DNA from: Triops longicaudatus
Taxonomy: Eukaryota; Arthropoda; Branchiopoda; Notostraca; Triopsidae
Length of the DNA: 64,000 bases
Direction of reading: 5' to 3'
Assembly (NCBI GenBank): GCA_022885665.1
Contig: JAGQDJ010000040.1
Location: 186,001-250,000 of the forward strand
In this document: positions 1 through 12,240 of the stretch, one piece after another
How the letters are laid out: every line of letters starts with the position of its first letter
Position numbering within the stretch: the first letter of the stretch is position 1
The notes under the pieces: generated by a model
The model's database searches: none
Told to the model about the DNA's origin: nothing
What the model saw: the letters and a program-made list of their open reading frames with translations, nothing else
Position numbers and translations under genes: made by a program

Positions 1-1935
1 TTAAGCGACAGTATCAAATAATAACTTACGTCCATTTCAGTTTTCTTTACGTTTTTGAAACACAGAAGGATACACACGAACTCTTTGAGCTTGTGGTGGT
101 TTTCCTTACACGTTTTGGATTTCAAAACATATTAAGCCTTGGACCGTTGCCATTTTTGTCGATTTATTCCCCGTGGACGAGAAAGTAGCTGTCAATCGGA
201 TGAAAGTGAAAGTCGGATCGAAGCATCTGTCTAGCTTTCAATGACTCCTCTAAACAACCGTGAAACTAAGATGTCTAGACTATTGCAATATTTCTTTTCG
301 TAATTTTTTTAGGCGTCAGTTGTAAACTTTACGAGGAAAAAAGTGACACATTAAGAAAATCAATAAAATCAGTTTTTATTTAATTTGTTAAACAATTTTT
401 TATCTTTTTATATGAATCTCATTCAATGGCTGCCTTGCGGTAGTGCCCCGCTTAATTTCGTGGGATTGGACCGGACGACTACTATGAATTTTTGCGAAGC
501 ATGAAAAAAAAAACTGAGTTGCCTACTAGCATGCAAAGAAACACGAAATTCAAGAAACTATTTTTATTTTTAAAATATACTTGTACTAGAACCTAAAGAG
601 TGAATATTTCGCCCCCTTTCTCAAACAAAATCCTCATAAAACGTCGTGTAACGTATGTGAAGTGTAGTTCATACAGATTATCTTTCAAGTCATATATATG
701 ACCCCCTGGGGTATCCATGAATCTGCGAATTGCTTCTACCGCCCTAACGGTGAAAGGGCTCGACTAACGAATTTTTTTACCCCCATAGAGTTAATACGTA
801 CATGTCCTGTGTGTTTCCCCCTGTGACCAACGTCGCTGACGCCTGTTGTGTTGTCAGTGTAAGCAATGCGTTATTTACGTCGTATTTCACTGTTATATGC
901 ACTGTCAAACTTATGGGGTTGGTGTTTTACACCTCCCCTATTCGGCTAAAGGATTACGTTCGAATAAGTGTTCAGTCGAAACATTTCTTGAAATTGTCGA
1001 CGGCTTCGTATATTTAATCGTGTTATGATAAAAAAGGCTCATTGGTCGAGTGCTTCGTCTTAAGAATGTGTATGTATCAATACGTAAATTTTGTTCTTTG
1101 CGCCAAATTGAGGATAAAGTAGGTCGAGACTATTATTTGGTATTTAGAGGAATTTTTTATGATCTTGCAGCTTTCTAGTTACTGTTTCTAACCAGGAAAT
1201 GAAAACTGTAGAAAGCCCCAATCATCACAGCAACTTCCAGTTTAAGGGCATTCTAGAAGATATTGACAGGTTCAATATTCACGCACGGTGTGTGAAGTAC
1301 ATTGCCGTTATAAAGTAATCGAAAGGCGAACATTTTTCGCGGGTACAAAGAGCAAGAATGGTTGCTTGAAAAGTGCGGTAGATAAATCTCTAAACAAGTC
1401 AGGCACCTGCCAAGGGGCTGGAAGGCTGGTTTCCTTGCGCACCCTTTAACCATTTAGGCATTCTAGCCAAGATAATTTGGCAGGGTCGTCTTGCCCCGAA
1501 AACTTAAAAATAGGAGCTCTTTAAGGCTATACTCTCAAACTCACACGAATTGTCTTGCACCCCCTGTTGCAGCTTCGGATTTGACGTCATGGAGGTGTCA
1601 CACTGGATCGTCTACAACTGTAACCTGCCAGGTCGTTCAGGAGAACGAATTCTGTTCTATTTAAAACTCAGGCTACGGACAAATAAGGCTCTTTTTCGTT
1701 ATTTGTATTGGTTTAAATGCTGTATGATACCAGTAGAGTTTCAACAAATGCAAATACCGAACAAATACGTGCCACGGGTATAAGGAAGACTAAGGTTTCA
1801 ACGACGGTTCATTACCGTTCAGTATTTACAATATGCTTCACCAAGCTTTAAAGGGAATGGGAATCAATTCTGGCTTTGCTACGAAGTAGGAGAGCAAAAG
1901 GATTTTCCAGGCTGTGGGGAAGGACATTTGCATTT
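1..1935. other. Unassigned left flank, no gene recognised
   Basis: I see no coding exon, tRNA or repeat that I can support here. Open frames are short (under 80 codons), overlap on both strands and resemble no family I know. One CRE-type palindrome TGACGTCA lies near 1582-1589, but no start of a recognised gene is near it. The stretch may hold the 3' UTR or distal promoter of a neighbour outside the window. Confidence 0.5.
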
Positions 1936-2358
1936 CTAAACCAAAACTGAAGAAGAGAATTTACGTGCGTAAGTTTTCGTGTGGGCTGAATAGGTGTTAA
2001 CGTTGTAGCGAATCTTGTGAAGCAATTCCAAATCTTGGTTGGTCTTAGAGCGAGCTAAGGCTTGTCGTTTCTCTGCGTACGTGTTCAAAGCACGTTCGGC
2101 CCAGGTCAAAGGCTTGGGAGTTTCAGGTTGATATCCGCGGTTACGTTGGTCCACATAATCAACCATGTTTTTATAGTAATTTACGCCGTAATCGTAGTTG
2201 TACTCATAAACATGGGATTTAGGCCGGACCCAGCGCGAGCTGGCTCGTGGTTTGCGTTTTTCAACCACGATAGGCATTTCGGCAATCGGAGGTTCCACTA
2301 CGCTGCTCGCTTCCAGGTTCTGCACTTCGTTATCCAATGCGGGGACATCGTCGGCCAT
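1936..2358 (-). CDS. Myofilin-like protein, short tandem paralogue
   Basis: One coding exon encodes 140 residues. The core motif (HVYEYNYDYGVNYY, then a YVDQR segment and a TWAERAL segment) matches the core of the neighbouring myofilin gene (RVYDYNYNVGEHYY, HLDQK, TFAERLAE). Myofilins are insoluble thick-filament proteins of arthropod muscle. The ATG at 2358 is chosen because upstream in-frame codons lack another ATG. A 3' splice site lies at 2381 and a good GTAAGT donor at 2431, so a non-coding 5' exon probably sits upstream. The protein is rich in Arg/Lys and Tyr and has no signal peptide. It stops on its own after a Ser/Val tail, so it is either a separate tandem duplicate or a short isoform with its own promoter. 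Family assignment is from memory of motifs. Confidence 0.7.
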   Translation of the reverse strand: MADDVPALDNEVQNLEASSVVEPPIAEMPIVVEKRKPRASSRWVRPKSHVYEYNYDYGVNYYKNMVDYVDQRNRGYQPETPKPLTWAERALNTYAEKRQALARSKTNQDLELLHKIRYNVNTYSAHTKTYARKFSSSVLV

Positions 2359-3018
2359 TGTGATTGACAAGCTGGCTACCCTGGGTATATAGCTTTATTT
2401 CTCTTTTAGAAAACTACAATATTCACTTACTTATAAAGAAGACTGTCACTGTAAAAACGTTGACCGGACTGTGTGTTTGACTCGCTGCAAAAGATGCGCT
2501 CTTCTTGGCAGCCGATGCACGAGTGAAGCCAAACTCCCAAGTGTTGTTGGTGAAAAATCTTCGCCACAAGCTGCTTACGGGCATCTTTTATTATAAGCGG
2601 GGCTGTGTTATTTTTAAATTTTCTTCATTGCAGTAATATGGCGAAGATTCCTGCCATGCTTAATTGCTATGCTAGACTTTCGGAAGAATTTGAAAGGAAC
2701 GAAAGATACATTTTAACGGTTTATTTTCTTGCATCCATAACTGAAAATATTTTTGCTACAACGAAACGACACAGACCAGGAAATTAGAAGGCTTATATGA
2801 CCAACTCTAAGTAGTTTTCTTTGATAGGGAACGAATCTCACAGATACATGCTAAAAATTCAAACAACCGGGAGAATGACAAATCTAGAGGCCATTGTACG
2901 AAGACAGGGCAAAACCCGAAGGGAAAACATCGAAAAGCGAAATTGAATTTGTAATTATTTCGATATTTTTTTCTGTAACGTCAGTTAATTTAGTTTTCTT
3001 GTAGTGTCTTAATTTTTC
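2359..3018. other. Spacer between the two myofilin-like genes
   Basis: This holds the inferred 5' UTR intron of the short paralogue (donor at 2431, acceptor at 2381), its untranslated first exon and probably its promoter, plus the 3' UTR of the upstream myofilin gene. No other gene is recognised. Confidence 0.5.
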
Positions 3019-3973
3019 TTAGTAGCGAACGGTTTCGGTGCTGACTGTGGCTTTGACGCTTCGCTTTTTGATGCTCACTGAAGAGGACTCATCCAAGGAG
3101 GACAGCGAATTCAAAGCAGATAGATCGCTGACTCCTTTGCGGGCTACGGATTTGGCGGAGGCATTCAAATTGTCCAACTCCTCGTTTAACTCGCGAAGAC
3201 GGTTGCGCCGGCTACGGTCAGCGATATCCAATTCTGTGCGGAAATCTGCAGCCGTTTTAAGTGGGTCGTCACGAATCAATGCGTCGAGTTCAGCTCGGGC
3301 ATTTGCTGTTCCCTGGAAAACAGGACAAAATTAGACCAAAAAAGAGCTTTAAATCTTTAAATTACTTTAGAGAAGAAAGGGTCGTTGAGAAGATCATCGA
3401 CGTTGGCAGTGCGAGGTCGTCGCTTCCGCAAACCATCTAAAGCATCATCCAACAAGCCCTCAGGGTTTTTGATACCTACGCTGCCCAAAATTTTATCCGT
3501 TAAAGACGGTATATCTAACATATAGGGGCGAGAACGACCGGCACCTGCTCCGTCGCTGTCACCGTTTCTCAGACCACTTGGCGAGTCACCCAACAGGTCG
3601 TCCAAGCTACCGCGGCGGCGACGGGGTAAGTCGAAGTCCACGGTAGGCCGCGTCGGGGCATGTCCGTGTTCGCAGGTTCTATCGGTTACAGAGATACCAT
3701 GAGTATTAGGTCAACTCCAAAAAATGTACGATTTATCGCTTACGAGGTGTGGCCCTTGCCAGCCAATCCACAGCAAAGTGGATCTTCCGCCAGACGTTCG
3801 GCAAAAGTCTTGGCACCTGGAGGAGGTTCGGTGGTGCGACCAGCTTGTTTTTGATCCAAATGCCTCAATTGGGGTTTGTAGTAATGTTCTCCCACGTTAT
3901 AATTGTAGTCGTAGACGCGGGTAGGAGGTCTCTTCCAATGGGAGCCAATTTTAGTGCGAGGTTTATCGGCCAT
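3019..3973 (-). CDS. Mf: Myofilin (thick filament-associated muscle protein)
   Basis: The three coding exons 3744-3973, 3366-3678 and 3019-3312 join in frame to 278 residues. The N-terminus (MADKPRTKIGSHWKRPPTRVYDYNYN) carries the Tyr-rich myofilin core near residues 16-45 and an AERLAEDP segment near 60-67. The middle has a RRRRGSLDDLL motif and an Arg/Asp-rich stretch, and the C-terminal exon is helical (RSRRNRLRELNEELDNLNAS). No signal peptide or membrane segment is seen. The start ATG lies one base inside a 3' splice site (CAG|TATGG), so at least one untranslated exon precedes it. Myofilin is a structural thick-filament component in insects. The paralogue downstream shares only the N-terminal core. 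The identification rests on remembered family motifs. Confidence 0.8.
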
Positions 3974-4461
3974 ACTGAAACGCTTCTATACAATACGAAA
4001 AGCACATATAATGGCTATTGTTCGATCAAAGTGGTAAACTGACAGTGAAGACAAACAAAAATTTCCTAACTTGGTTAAAAAGGGGCTTTGCGTATGATGC
4101 CGAGCACCATAGGATGCATGCCAAGAACTATTTTTGTACTTTCAACCAAGACTGAAAGGCGAGGCTAAAGGTAGAACGCTGAAGCTCACGGATAAACATG
4201 GAGTTCTTTCATGCAAAAACAAAGGATCTGGGTTTTAAAGAAAAACAATTTTCTGGCGTATTAGTTCTAGTTACATTGCGTATTGAGTCTCAAAGAAGTA
4301 CACATACGATGAATTGGAATGGCTTTGGGTTTTACGACATAGAAAAGTAGGAAGCTAAAGCAAAGCTGAGTTAAGGCGAAGTGTGTATTTTAGAGGACAA
4401 CAAGGAATTTTATAAAGAAACAAATTATTTAATTTAATGAATAAATTTGCGATGCACTTAC

Positions 4462-4563
4462 GTTAACCTTATTTCAACCAGACACGTTTGCACGGTTCAA
4501 AACGGACACTGTCCAAAGCGGCACTGCGGAATGTTCAGGCTTGCTCCACCACCTTCCCTGGGA
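4462..4563 (-). other. Mf: Non-coding 5' UTR exon of the myofilin gene
   Basis: On the minus strand this 102-nt block is flanked by a pyrimidine tract and CAG acceptor (4564-4570) and a strong GTAAGTGC donor (4454-4461). The next acceptor downstream is the one touching the myofilin start codon at 3973. This is inferred from splice signals only; an RNA read across 3974/4462 would settle it. Confidence 0.45.
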
Positions 4564-5879
4564 CTGAAAGACGAAAAAGAAGAACGGTAGCAGTAGAGCT
4601 CTAGATCTCGTGGGACGAAAATAAAGTTTGCTGTCCTCGAAATTGGCCGAGTATTTTTACAGAAGTTAACCTAGATTCGGGGACAGAATAAGACCTGTTA
4701 GTCGTAATTTTTACCTTGCACAGTGCTATATTACAGACATAGATAGTTATCTTATTTAGATGTGCTTTCTATTAGTTCATTTCACAACATTTTCGAGAAA
4801 AGTCTTGGCAGTTGTCTGTATTTGTTTGCGGTACATCTCTACTCTTTGCGCTTTCTTTTTTTCGCCTTGTATACGAACTGTGACCAAGGCTCGTATCGGC
4901 CTTCCGTGTTCTTATTTTACTTTACTATCTCTTTAAATAAAGTAACTAGAGTATAATCTTGCTGCAATTCACACCGGTTATAACGAACAATCGGCTATTT
5001 TGTACAAGGTCAACTGATCCCGCCGAAATGCCTATATGACTGTACAAGGAAAAAAGCAGGCTATAATGTATTTGCCTATAATAAATTTTTGCTTTATAGT
5101 TAATAAGATCTGAGAATCATTGGGACATTTGCACAGGCTTTTACTTTGGCTGTGGTGAATATTAGCGACTCAGTGCCGTAACGCATAAAAAACTCCAGTA
5201 AGAGAGGAGCTTTTTTATACTTTATATATGCACCAAGAAACCAAAAATGGAGCTAGGAATCCGAGATTTATGTAGGGCTACTCAACAAATCCCTTCAAAG
5301 TATTCTAAGTAGTGTCGCGCTTAAACGCTGGCAATCTGTATTAGACATGGATGCAAAATTATGTTCTAACGCATTTCGGGGCAATGTTGGCGTACAGTAG
5401 GCAAAAAAGTGCAAATTTTCGTCCCCTTGCGTGTATGTTATAGTGAGATTTCACTGTACAAGTAATTTGTGTTATTTACACATGGGTGTGCTCTTGTTCG
5501 CAAAAGAGCATTTGATTAGTCATGTTACATATTGCTATTGAATGGATGAGATTATGTTAACGTTCACACAATGTGAACTACATCAGAAGACAAAATATTA
5601 CTAGTTTCAGTAATTCAGTGACCGGCTGTCAGTCTTATTATGTCTGTCCACCTATGTAGAATTCGCAATATTCAATCATTGTGCATTCCGTTCATCGGAA
5701 AAACTGCAAAGAAATACTATCTACCCAAGCCCTGGATTTTGGAGTGCAGTATTTTGCACGCGGGTTCCCAGAGCGCGCTGGTGTTGTTTTTGTTTATTTT
5801 GAAAGAACTTACGTGTTAAAAAAGTGGTTGTGTCCTATTCTGTCGAAGTTTTTCACCTCTTTTAATTAGTTCTTTAAAG
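4564..5879. other. Divergent intergenic region, myofilin / SYS1
   Basis: This lies between two divergently transcribed genes and probably holds the muscle promoter of myofilin and the SYS1 promoter. No open frame resembles a protein family, and I see no clear TATA box, repeat or RNA gene. Confidence 0.45.
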
Positions 5880-7262
5880 ATGAACGGCTCATTCCGAGTA
5901 ACAGTATGGGACCCCCCACTAATAATAAGTCAGATTTGCGCTATGCAAGCAATCATGTATATATCACTTGGAGCTGGAGTACTTCTCTTGCACATGATAA
6001 CTGGACATCCCATATCTCTGGATGCTTTATTTCGTTACGAGGTGAAATAAATTAAAGATAAGCTTGATTTTATTGGTAACGGAATTTATTTTCTTAGGAT
6101 ATTCAGGTTAAAGAAGTCTCGGGGCGCCTTTTAATTGCAGTATTTCTTTTCAACTCTCTTATATGGTAAGCTGAAAGTAACTGGTCAATGGATTAAGGCT
6201 TTGATGGTGTCATATAAAGAATGTTAAAAGTAATCACACGCACACACTATAACTCCAACTACATCATCTTTAAATGGAGGAAATGCAGATTGTGTCAGCA
6301 AAAATTTGGCACTTTTTGGTTATAACCCTTCCCTCTCGATTTCCGTGCTTCATATGCCTTTTCAGTTCAGTATACACTACGCTAAAGTGTCAATAAACTT
6401 TTTTACATCTAATATGAGCCTCAACTAACATTAATAAACCAATCTAACATGATTTAACCTATTTTAACTGATCTAACTTTCCCATGGTTTGCACATGCAC
6501 GCCTGGGTTAAGTGTGTTAGAACAGGTTAAATTTAAGTTAATTAGACTAGGTTTGATAGGTTTAGTTGGATTGATAGTTTCATGAGATTATGCTCGGTTT
6601 GGTTAGGATGGGATAAAAGGGATAGGAAGCCAAATAACCAAAAAGTACCGAAAATAGTACTGAAAGTGAAATGGTTGAAGCTCGTTCATTATTCAGGATG
6701 GACATCTGATTGAAAAGTACTTTTTCTCTAAGTGGCAATGATATGAACCGTTTCAGTAAACCATTGACTGTATTGCTGGTACCCTAAAAGGGTCTCGCGT
6801 TTTCTAGTACGGAAGATTTTTTAAACAATTCTTAAGTAGTATGCGAACGCCATTTACATTTCGATTCCACCTTTCCGCATGAAGTGACTCCATTTTATTA
6901 CTTTAATTTTTCAATATATCTTCCCCAGAATGGATCAAGTTGATGTAAATGGATTTTTGTGATAAAATAGTGTTTCTAATCGGAGGGTAGGTGACCTAAG
7001 TTCTGCTTTCTGTTCCCACAGTTCCCTTGCGCTATGGGTTATTGTACAAAGGACGAAGATGTGTCTCGACTTCACTGCCACCGCCCATTTCTTGCATCTT
7101 CTATTGTGCTGGTTTTACAACGGCCTGTTCCCTACGTCTGCCGGCTGGTGGCTTGTACAAGCTATTTGCATTACCATAACTTGTGTCTGTGCAGAATTTC
7201 TGTGTCTTCGGTCTGAGATGAAAGCGATTCCTTTAGGACTAGGATCGAGAGTAGATCTTTAA
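5880..7262 (+). CDS. SYS1: SYS1, Golgi-localised integral membrane protein
   Basis: Exons 5880-6041, 6098-6165 and 7022-7262 join in frame to 156 residues, the same length as human SYS1 as I recall it. The protein starts MNGSFRVTVWDPPLIISQI, with the family-typical WDP and the ISQI/V stretch, and contains CLDFTATAHFLHLLLCWFYNGLFP, which mirrors the conserved CLDFT-HFFHLL-CWFY block. Four hydrophobic segments are visible. SYS1 recruits the small GTPase ARFRP1 and works in trans-Golgi traffic. The second intron (6166-7021, 856 nt) is unusually long for this window and holds an inverted-repeat element. Convergent with the metallophosphatase gene downstream. Nothing seems broken. Confidence 0.93.
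6421..6570. repeat. Imperfect long inverted repeat in SYS1 intron 2
   Basis: A left arm (6421-6477) and a right arm (6516-6570) are roughly reverse complements built from repeated AACCTA/TTAACC-like words, around a 38-nt spacer. The 150-nt unit could fold into a long hairpin, as a small non-autonomous DNA transposon (MITE) would. I could not define a target-site duplication, so the element class is open. Confidence 0.5.
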
Positions 7263-7641
7263 TATTCCTTTAAACTGCCTTGTACATAATTGACCTCACC
7301 AATTTTCTTTACGCAATATAAATATTTATAGGTGAAACAAAACGTGTACTTTGTCAATTTTAAAACAGTTTTTTATTACTGTCAGGCATTCTCCGTACTG
7401 TCTAAAGACGCGAGAACATAGTTTAAACTCGGAATTTGCTAAGCTGGTTTGCATAAAAATGGCATCACATGTAGAATTCTTTAAAGCATAATCACTGGAA
7501 ACAAATTTTTGGACGGGTATTTCCCTACTTAAAAATTTTCTGCCTTATATCCTCTTACCAAGGGAGGAAAGGTTGTGCAGTAGCAATGGCAGTGTCTCCT
7601 ATTTAATGCACTGATAAATATAGCGTGAAAAATTTAAAGTC

Positions 7642-10280
7642 TCAGTCGCTCTGATCAAAACTGTTCTTGGCTGAAGAGGTTTCTTCTACTTCTTCGATGG
7701 TTCTCGTAGCTTCCCATTTTTGTCGTTCGATGAGCAAGTCATGCTTCAGCTAAAAGTGTACAAAATTATCATTATAACATCTCCAGCGAATAACAATAGT
7801 TCTTACCTCTTCAGTGAGGATTATAATACGTCCTTCGACTTTCGGTTCAAGTTTGCAGGAGTTCAGTTCAATTTCTTCAATACTGGTTTGCCTGCTTAAC
7901 AAGGGTTTATTGCTAGGGTGTCCATCTTCGTGCAACAGAGGCACAGGTTCTGCTGAACTAATTCTGCGAAGTCGCATTGGGCCGTTACTGAGGGTGTTTG
8001 AACTCGTGGATTCGACTGAGTTAGTCATTGATTCAGTCCCGTCGATCGAACGAATTATACTGTGCCTAAGTTTTGAGACTTTACCATGACATCTTCAGTC
8101 ATTTCTGCAGTTGTACCTGCGAGATAAAGTAACGAGACTTTGGCGGTGCCTGGTTGAACGTTTCCCTTTAGCGTTCATCATTTCTACAGATTTGAAGTGA
8201 TTCTGTATACAGGTAGTCAATTCGGGACTGTTTTCTTCATCGACCTGCACAATTGCACTATAATAGGCCTACTTTGTAATTAATTTGCAATTAATTTTAC
8301 CAACACTTGTCCGTTACGCAACGCATCATAACCGTCTCGTCCGGACTGCAAATAAGCTTTTGTAACAAGCTTGTAATATTGTTTTGGGTCCAGATATTCG
8401 TCGCCAATTTTGACAAGTCGGGCATCAACACGATGGTTAGGTGGTTGCGTAGGATCAAACGCGAACGAAATTCCTGAAACTTGCGGAAAACGTCCTTCCA
8501 GCTTGGGGTATTGCGACACTCCGTTTTCCAATGCTTTTAAGATATCTTCTCCTGTTGTTTATCAGCATAAAAGGTATCATGAATATAAAACATCTTTTGT
8601 ATAAAAGACAAAGAAAACATTCTTTGGTTCTATAAATATGTCTACAGTAAATCGTTTTAATTAGACGGATGAATGATTAATTTAGTAAGATGATTAAGAC
8701 AGATTAAGACAAACGGAAGTTATAACAGTTCGGTTGAGAAAAAAGTGCCGGAGCTAAAATTAACTCTGTGAGAGCTTCGGTATACCTGACACGAGTATAA
8801 TAATGAGAGGATCGATCATGGGCAAGATATTGGTCAAATCCCTTATCTTGAACTCGCCAATTTCGTGAATTTGGTCTGACCGGAAAGTTCCAGAATTGAG
8901 CAATGCTAAATCGGCTTCCGTGGCCGCCACCATGACGTCACACACGAAGTTGCCCAAATTGGTTTCCCGGGTACGGATCGAAGAAAATCTTCCATCCAAT
9001 GGGACACCGAAAACCCCTAGTACGGTCTCCATTTGGCTGCTGATTACACCTGTAAACCCATATTATAGTTTCAAAAAAAGCCCTTCGAAATATTGTTTAA
9101 AGATAATGCATTATATGAAGATTTTAAATAGATAGGGTAAATTGCTTACTGGTGTACTCCTCCAGTTTTTCTTGTAATGCTGGGTCCTCATGAAATTCGC
9201 TCGTGATATTAAGAGCTTCGATTTGTATATCTTTCACGTTATCGAAGTTTACGCGGATCTTCGAAAGTTGCCTGAAGTCCGTCCCGCTTTTCACAACGTA
9301 TGTTCCATTTATCTAGCAAGGATTTGTATGCATAAGGTTACTGCTCATCTTTGCTTAACCTTGTGTCTTTCGAACAAGGAGAATTCAACTAACTTTCTCC
9401 GTGAGGTAGACATGGTCATGTCCGCCTAAAATTAAATCAATTTCGGGGACATTCTCAGCCAGCCTAATGTCGTTAGGGGTTCGCATGTGGGTCAGGGCGA
9501 TTACCATATCACATCCTTCCTCTTTCCTTAAGTAGTTCGCTAATTCCCGACCTTTCTCAACATAATCTATAAAATGCACGTGATCAGGATCTATGGTAGC
9601 TAACGTATCGAGCCATTCCTTTTCCACTAGTCCTATCTGCGAAAGGAAAGAAAAGATATGTTCGATATTAGACGTCTACTACAACATTTCGACCTTACCT
9701 ACCAGCCCTATTCGCTTGTTCTTCCAATGTAGAATATGGGTAGTTTTCCCATCCGCTAAAGGTTCGTCTGTTTCTATGTCAATTACATTTGACATGAGCC
9801 AAGGAAACCGAGTTTGGCTCGCTAAATCGATTAAGTGATCCAACCCGAAATCTGTTGATGCAAAACGAGTATTATGCACACTTGTTTCCTGCGGCTTTGC
9901 TGTTATTACCAAAGTCATGGTTTCCGAACAGAGCGCAATGGACTCCGAAATCATTTAAAACGGGAAGCATCTGAACGCCTTTTGTAAATGTGCTCACTGA
10001 CGCGAGGAAATGCGGAGCGGATCACGATTAAGGAAAAGTGGGCACAATTGAATGGCCGGAAGTGTAGGGAGTGGTATAGAATTGACATTAGCGAATTTGA
10101 AAAAGCAATACAAAATTACGCACTAAAAGAAGGAGCGAAAATGTCCCCGCTGAATAGAATCAATGGATCTTCATGCTCGAAACTCTTTAATGCCGTACAG
10201 AAACGAGCGGCTCCTCCCACAGGCTCCGTTTTGCCGCTCTCGACATTGTACACGTCATTGAAATGCAAGATCAGCGCCAT
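7642..10280 (-). CDS. 5'-nucleotidase/UshA-type metallophosphoesterase
   Basis: The ten exons 10124-10280, 9910-9996, 9699-9851, 9394-9632, 9150-9312, 8786-9049, 8301-8551, 8117-8244, 7807-8065 and 7642-7749 join in frame to 602 residues. The calcineurin-like phosphoesterase signature is complete in order: HFNDVYN, FSGDIF, GNHDFDFG, LTHMR and GGHDH. These residues bind two metal ions in this superfamily. The C-terminal 5'-nucleotidase domain follows (TNLGNFVCDVM, LLNSGTFR, GRDGYD). There is no signal peptide or GPI-type tail, so it looks cytosolic, unlike ecto-5'-nucleotidase CD73. It resembles the proteins often labelled mannosylglucosyl-3-phosphoglycerate phosphatase-like in invertebrates; the true substrate is unknown. 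The last ~110 residues are low-complexity and charged. Intron 8 (8066-8116) is only 51 nt. Confidence 0.9.
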
Positions 10281-11011
10281 ACTATGAAGATGGCCTTCAC
10301 TACCGAATTATACGTTTCACGCGGGAAATAGTCGGAATGGGAACTGATCAATGTTATTTACGCAGATTTTCCTGAAAAGAATTTAAAAGAAAATAGTTCA
10401 GTAAAAACATTTTACACCCCGCAGCAGTGACTGAAATCAATATTGCCACAACGGAGCAAAATTACACTTCGTAACTCGATATAGCGTATGCAGAAATATA
10501 CATTTTGGGATAAATAATATTTATCTGGCCTCGCTAACCTTACAAAAAAGAGTTGTTTTAGACCTATTGTTTTAGACCTACTAACCTATTTTCAGCCTCA
10601 CTTGGTAGATAACGACGTAAACGCTTGCATGCACTGTTCCACACTGGGACGGGGTTATCGATCGCAAAGGAGGCTATTAAAGGCAATCACAGTAAGTCGT
10701 GTTTAACTTGTATGATAAAAGGTTGTTTGTGTAAAGATGTTCGAATACTACTGGGCTTTTTGCGGAAGGACTGCTCGTCTATCAGGCCAGTGATTGAATA
10801 ATCTATTCTACAAAAGCTCTCGTTTTACACTGTAGGTCCGTCGCCCCGAATCAGCGTAACCTTGGGGTTCGAGTAAGAGGGGGTGTGGCTACATGCTTAT
10901 ACGGCAGTGCGTCGCCGCAAGTCAAATTGTTCGTCGCTTGGAGCTCAGGCGCTGTGTATTGAGCGAACTAACAACTTCTTTTCGCCTGCATCAGCTGAGA
11001 CCTCGAATAAA
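10281..11011. other. Divergent intergenic region, metallophosphatase / PPT1
   Basis: This is about 730 nt between two divergent start codons. It should hold both promoters and short 5' UTRs. No gene or repeat is recognised. Confidence 0.45.
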
Positions 11012-12165
11012 ATGTTTATAAATAGTCCCCGTGGGTTTTGGAATGCGGCAAATATTTGTCTTCTCCTCTTATCGCTAATACGTGACGGTTACGGGGCGAC
11101 TCCCGTTGTTATTTGGCATGGCATTGGTACGGATGATCTAGTATCAATACAATTAACAATGGAAAATTGAGTCTTGTTCTTGCTATTCGTAGGTGATGTA
11201 TGCTGTGACCCTCTAAGCCTGGGCGGCTTGCAGAAATTCATTGAAGAAACTGTACCTGGCATATATGTCAAATCATTAAAGATTGGCAATTCTATTAGAC
11301 AAGATTTTGAGAATGCCTATTTTATGAACGTTAACAAGCAAGTGGAACTTGCTTGCCAGGCCATAAAGAGCGATGAACGACTCCAACAAGGCTATCATGC
11401 TTTGGGTATATCACAAGGAGGGCAATTTTTGTAAGAATTTCGCGACAGATGTGGTTTTTAATACTTTGTTCTCCAGCTATTTTCCTTTTTTTTCTATTCT
11501 ACTTTTCTTTGCGTTTATCTTCCATGCATTAACTGTACAATGTAGGAGAGCTGTTGCGCAGCGATGCCCCGATCCTCCCGTGCGTAATTTGGTAACAATG
11601 GGTTCGCAGCATCAGGGCGTTTATGGATTTCCACGGTGCCCGGGTGATAACTCGACAATCTGCAATTATGTGAGGGAGCTGCTGAGTAAAGGGGCCTATA
11701 AACGCTGGATTCAAGATTTACTAGTCCCTGCACAATACTGGCATGACCCCATGGATGAAGGACTTTACGTGGAACGCAGTTTATTTCTAGCGGATATCAA
11801 CAACGAGCGTGTCAAGAATGAGATTTATAAAACGAATTTGCAGAAATTGGAAAATTTCGTCATGGTCAAATTCTCTAAAGACACAGTCGTGGATCCCATT
11901 GCAACGGAGTGGTTCGGGTTTTATGAACCAGGACAAGAAATAGTGACTTTCACCCTTCAGGAATCGAAACTCTACCAAGAAGTAAGCTACAAATATATCA
12001 CGTTTATTGATTGGAAAGAAATGGAATTGTGGTTTTCAGGATTGGTTGGGCTTGCGAGCAATGGACCAGGCGGGGAAACTACAATTTTATGCAGTCGAAG
12101 GAGACCATATTCAGTTCAGCAGGAAGTGGTTTGCGGAAAATATTATCCAGAATTATTTCACATGA
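11012..12165 (+). CDS. PPT1: Palmitoyl-protein thioesterase 1
   Basis: Exons 11012-11126, 11193-11430, 11546-11981 and 12040-12165 join to 304 residues (human PPT1 306). A hydrophobic N-terminal segment, residues ~12-28, is a signal peptide. The alpha/beta hydrolase features are intact: VIWHGIGD near the start of the mature protein, the nucleophile Ser in GISQGGQ, the Asp in KDTVVDP and the His in EGDHIQF. Other conserved family stretches are QRCPDPPVRNL, GSQHQGVYGFPRCPG, YWHDP and FLADINNER. PPT1 removes thioester-linked palmitate from S-acylated proteins in the lysosome. The gene is convergent with MsrA, whose 3' UTR must run toward or into the PPT1 3' end, only about 180 nt away. Intron sizes are about 57-115 nt. 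Confidence 0.96.
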
Positions 12166-12240
12166 AACAACGATGAGATACATGAAAGACCCTGTATTTA
12201 ACTCTATAAGAGTATGCTCATTTTCTTACTTCTGCGTAGC

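Noticed and set aside
8929..8946. CRE-like TGACGTCA as a regulatory site
   Set aside because: It lies inside a conserved coding exon of the metallophosphatase (codons for the CDVMVAA segment), so the coding constraint explains it.
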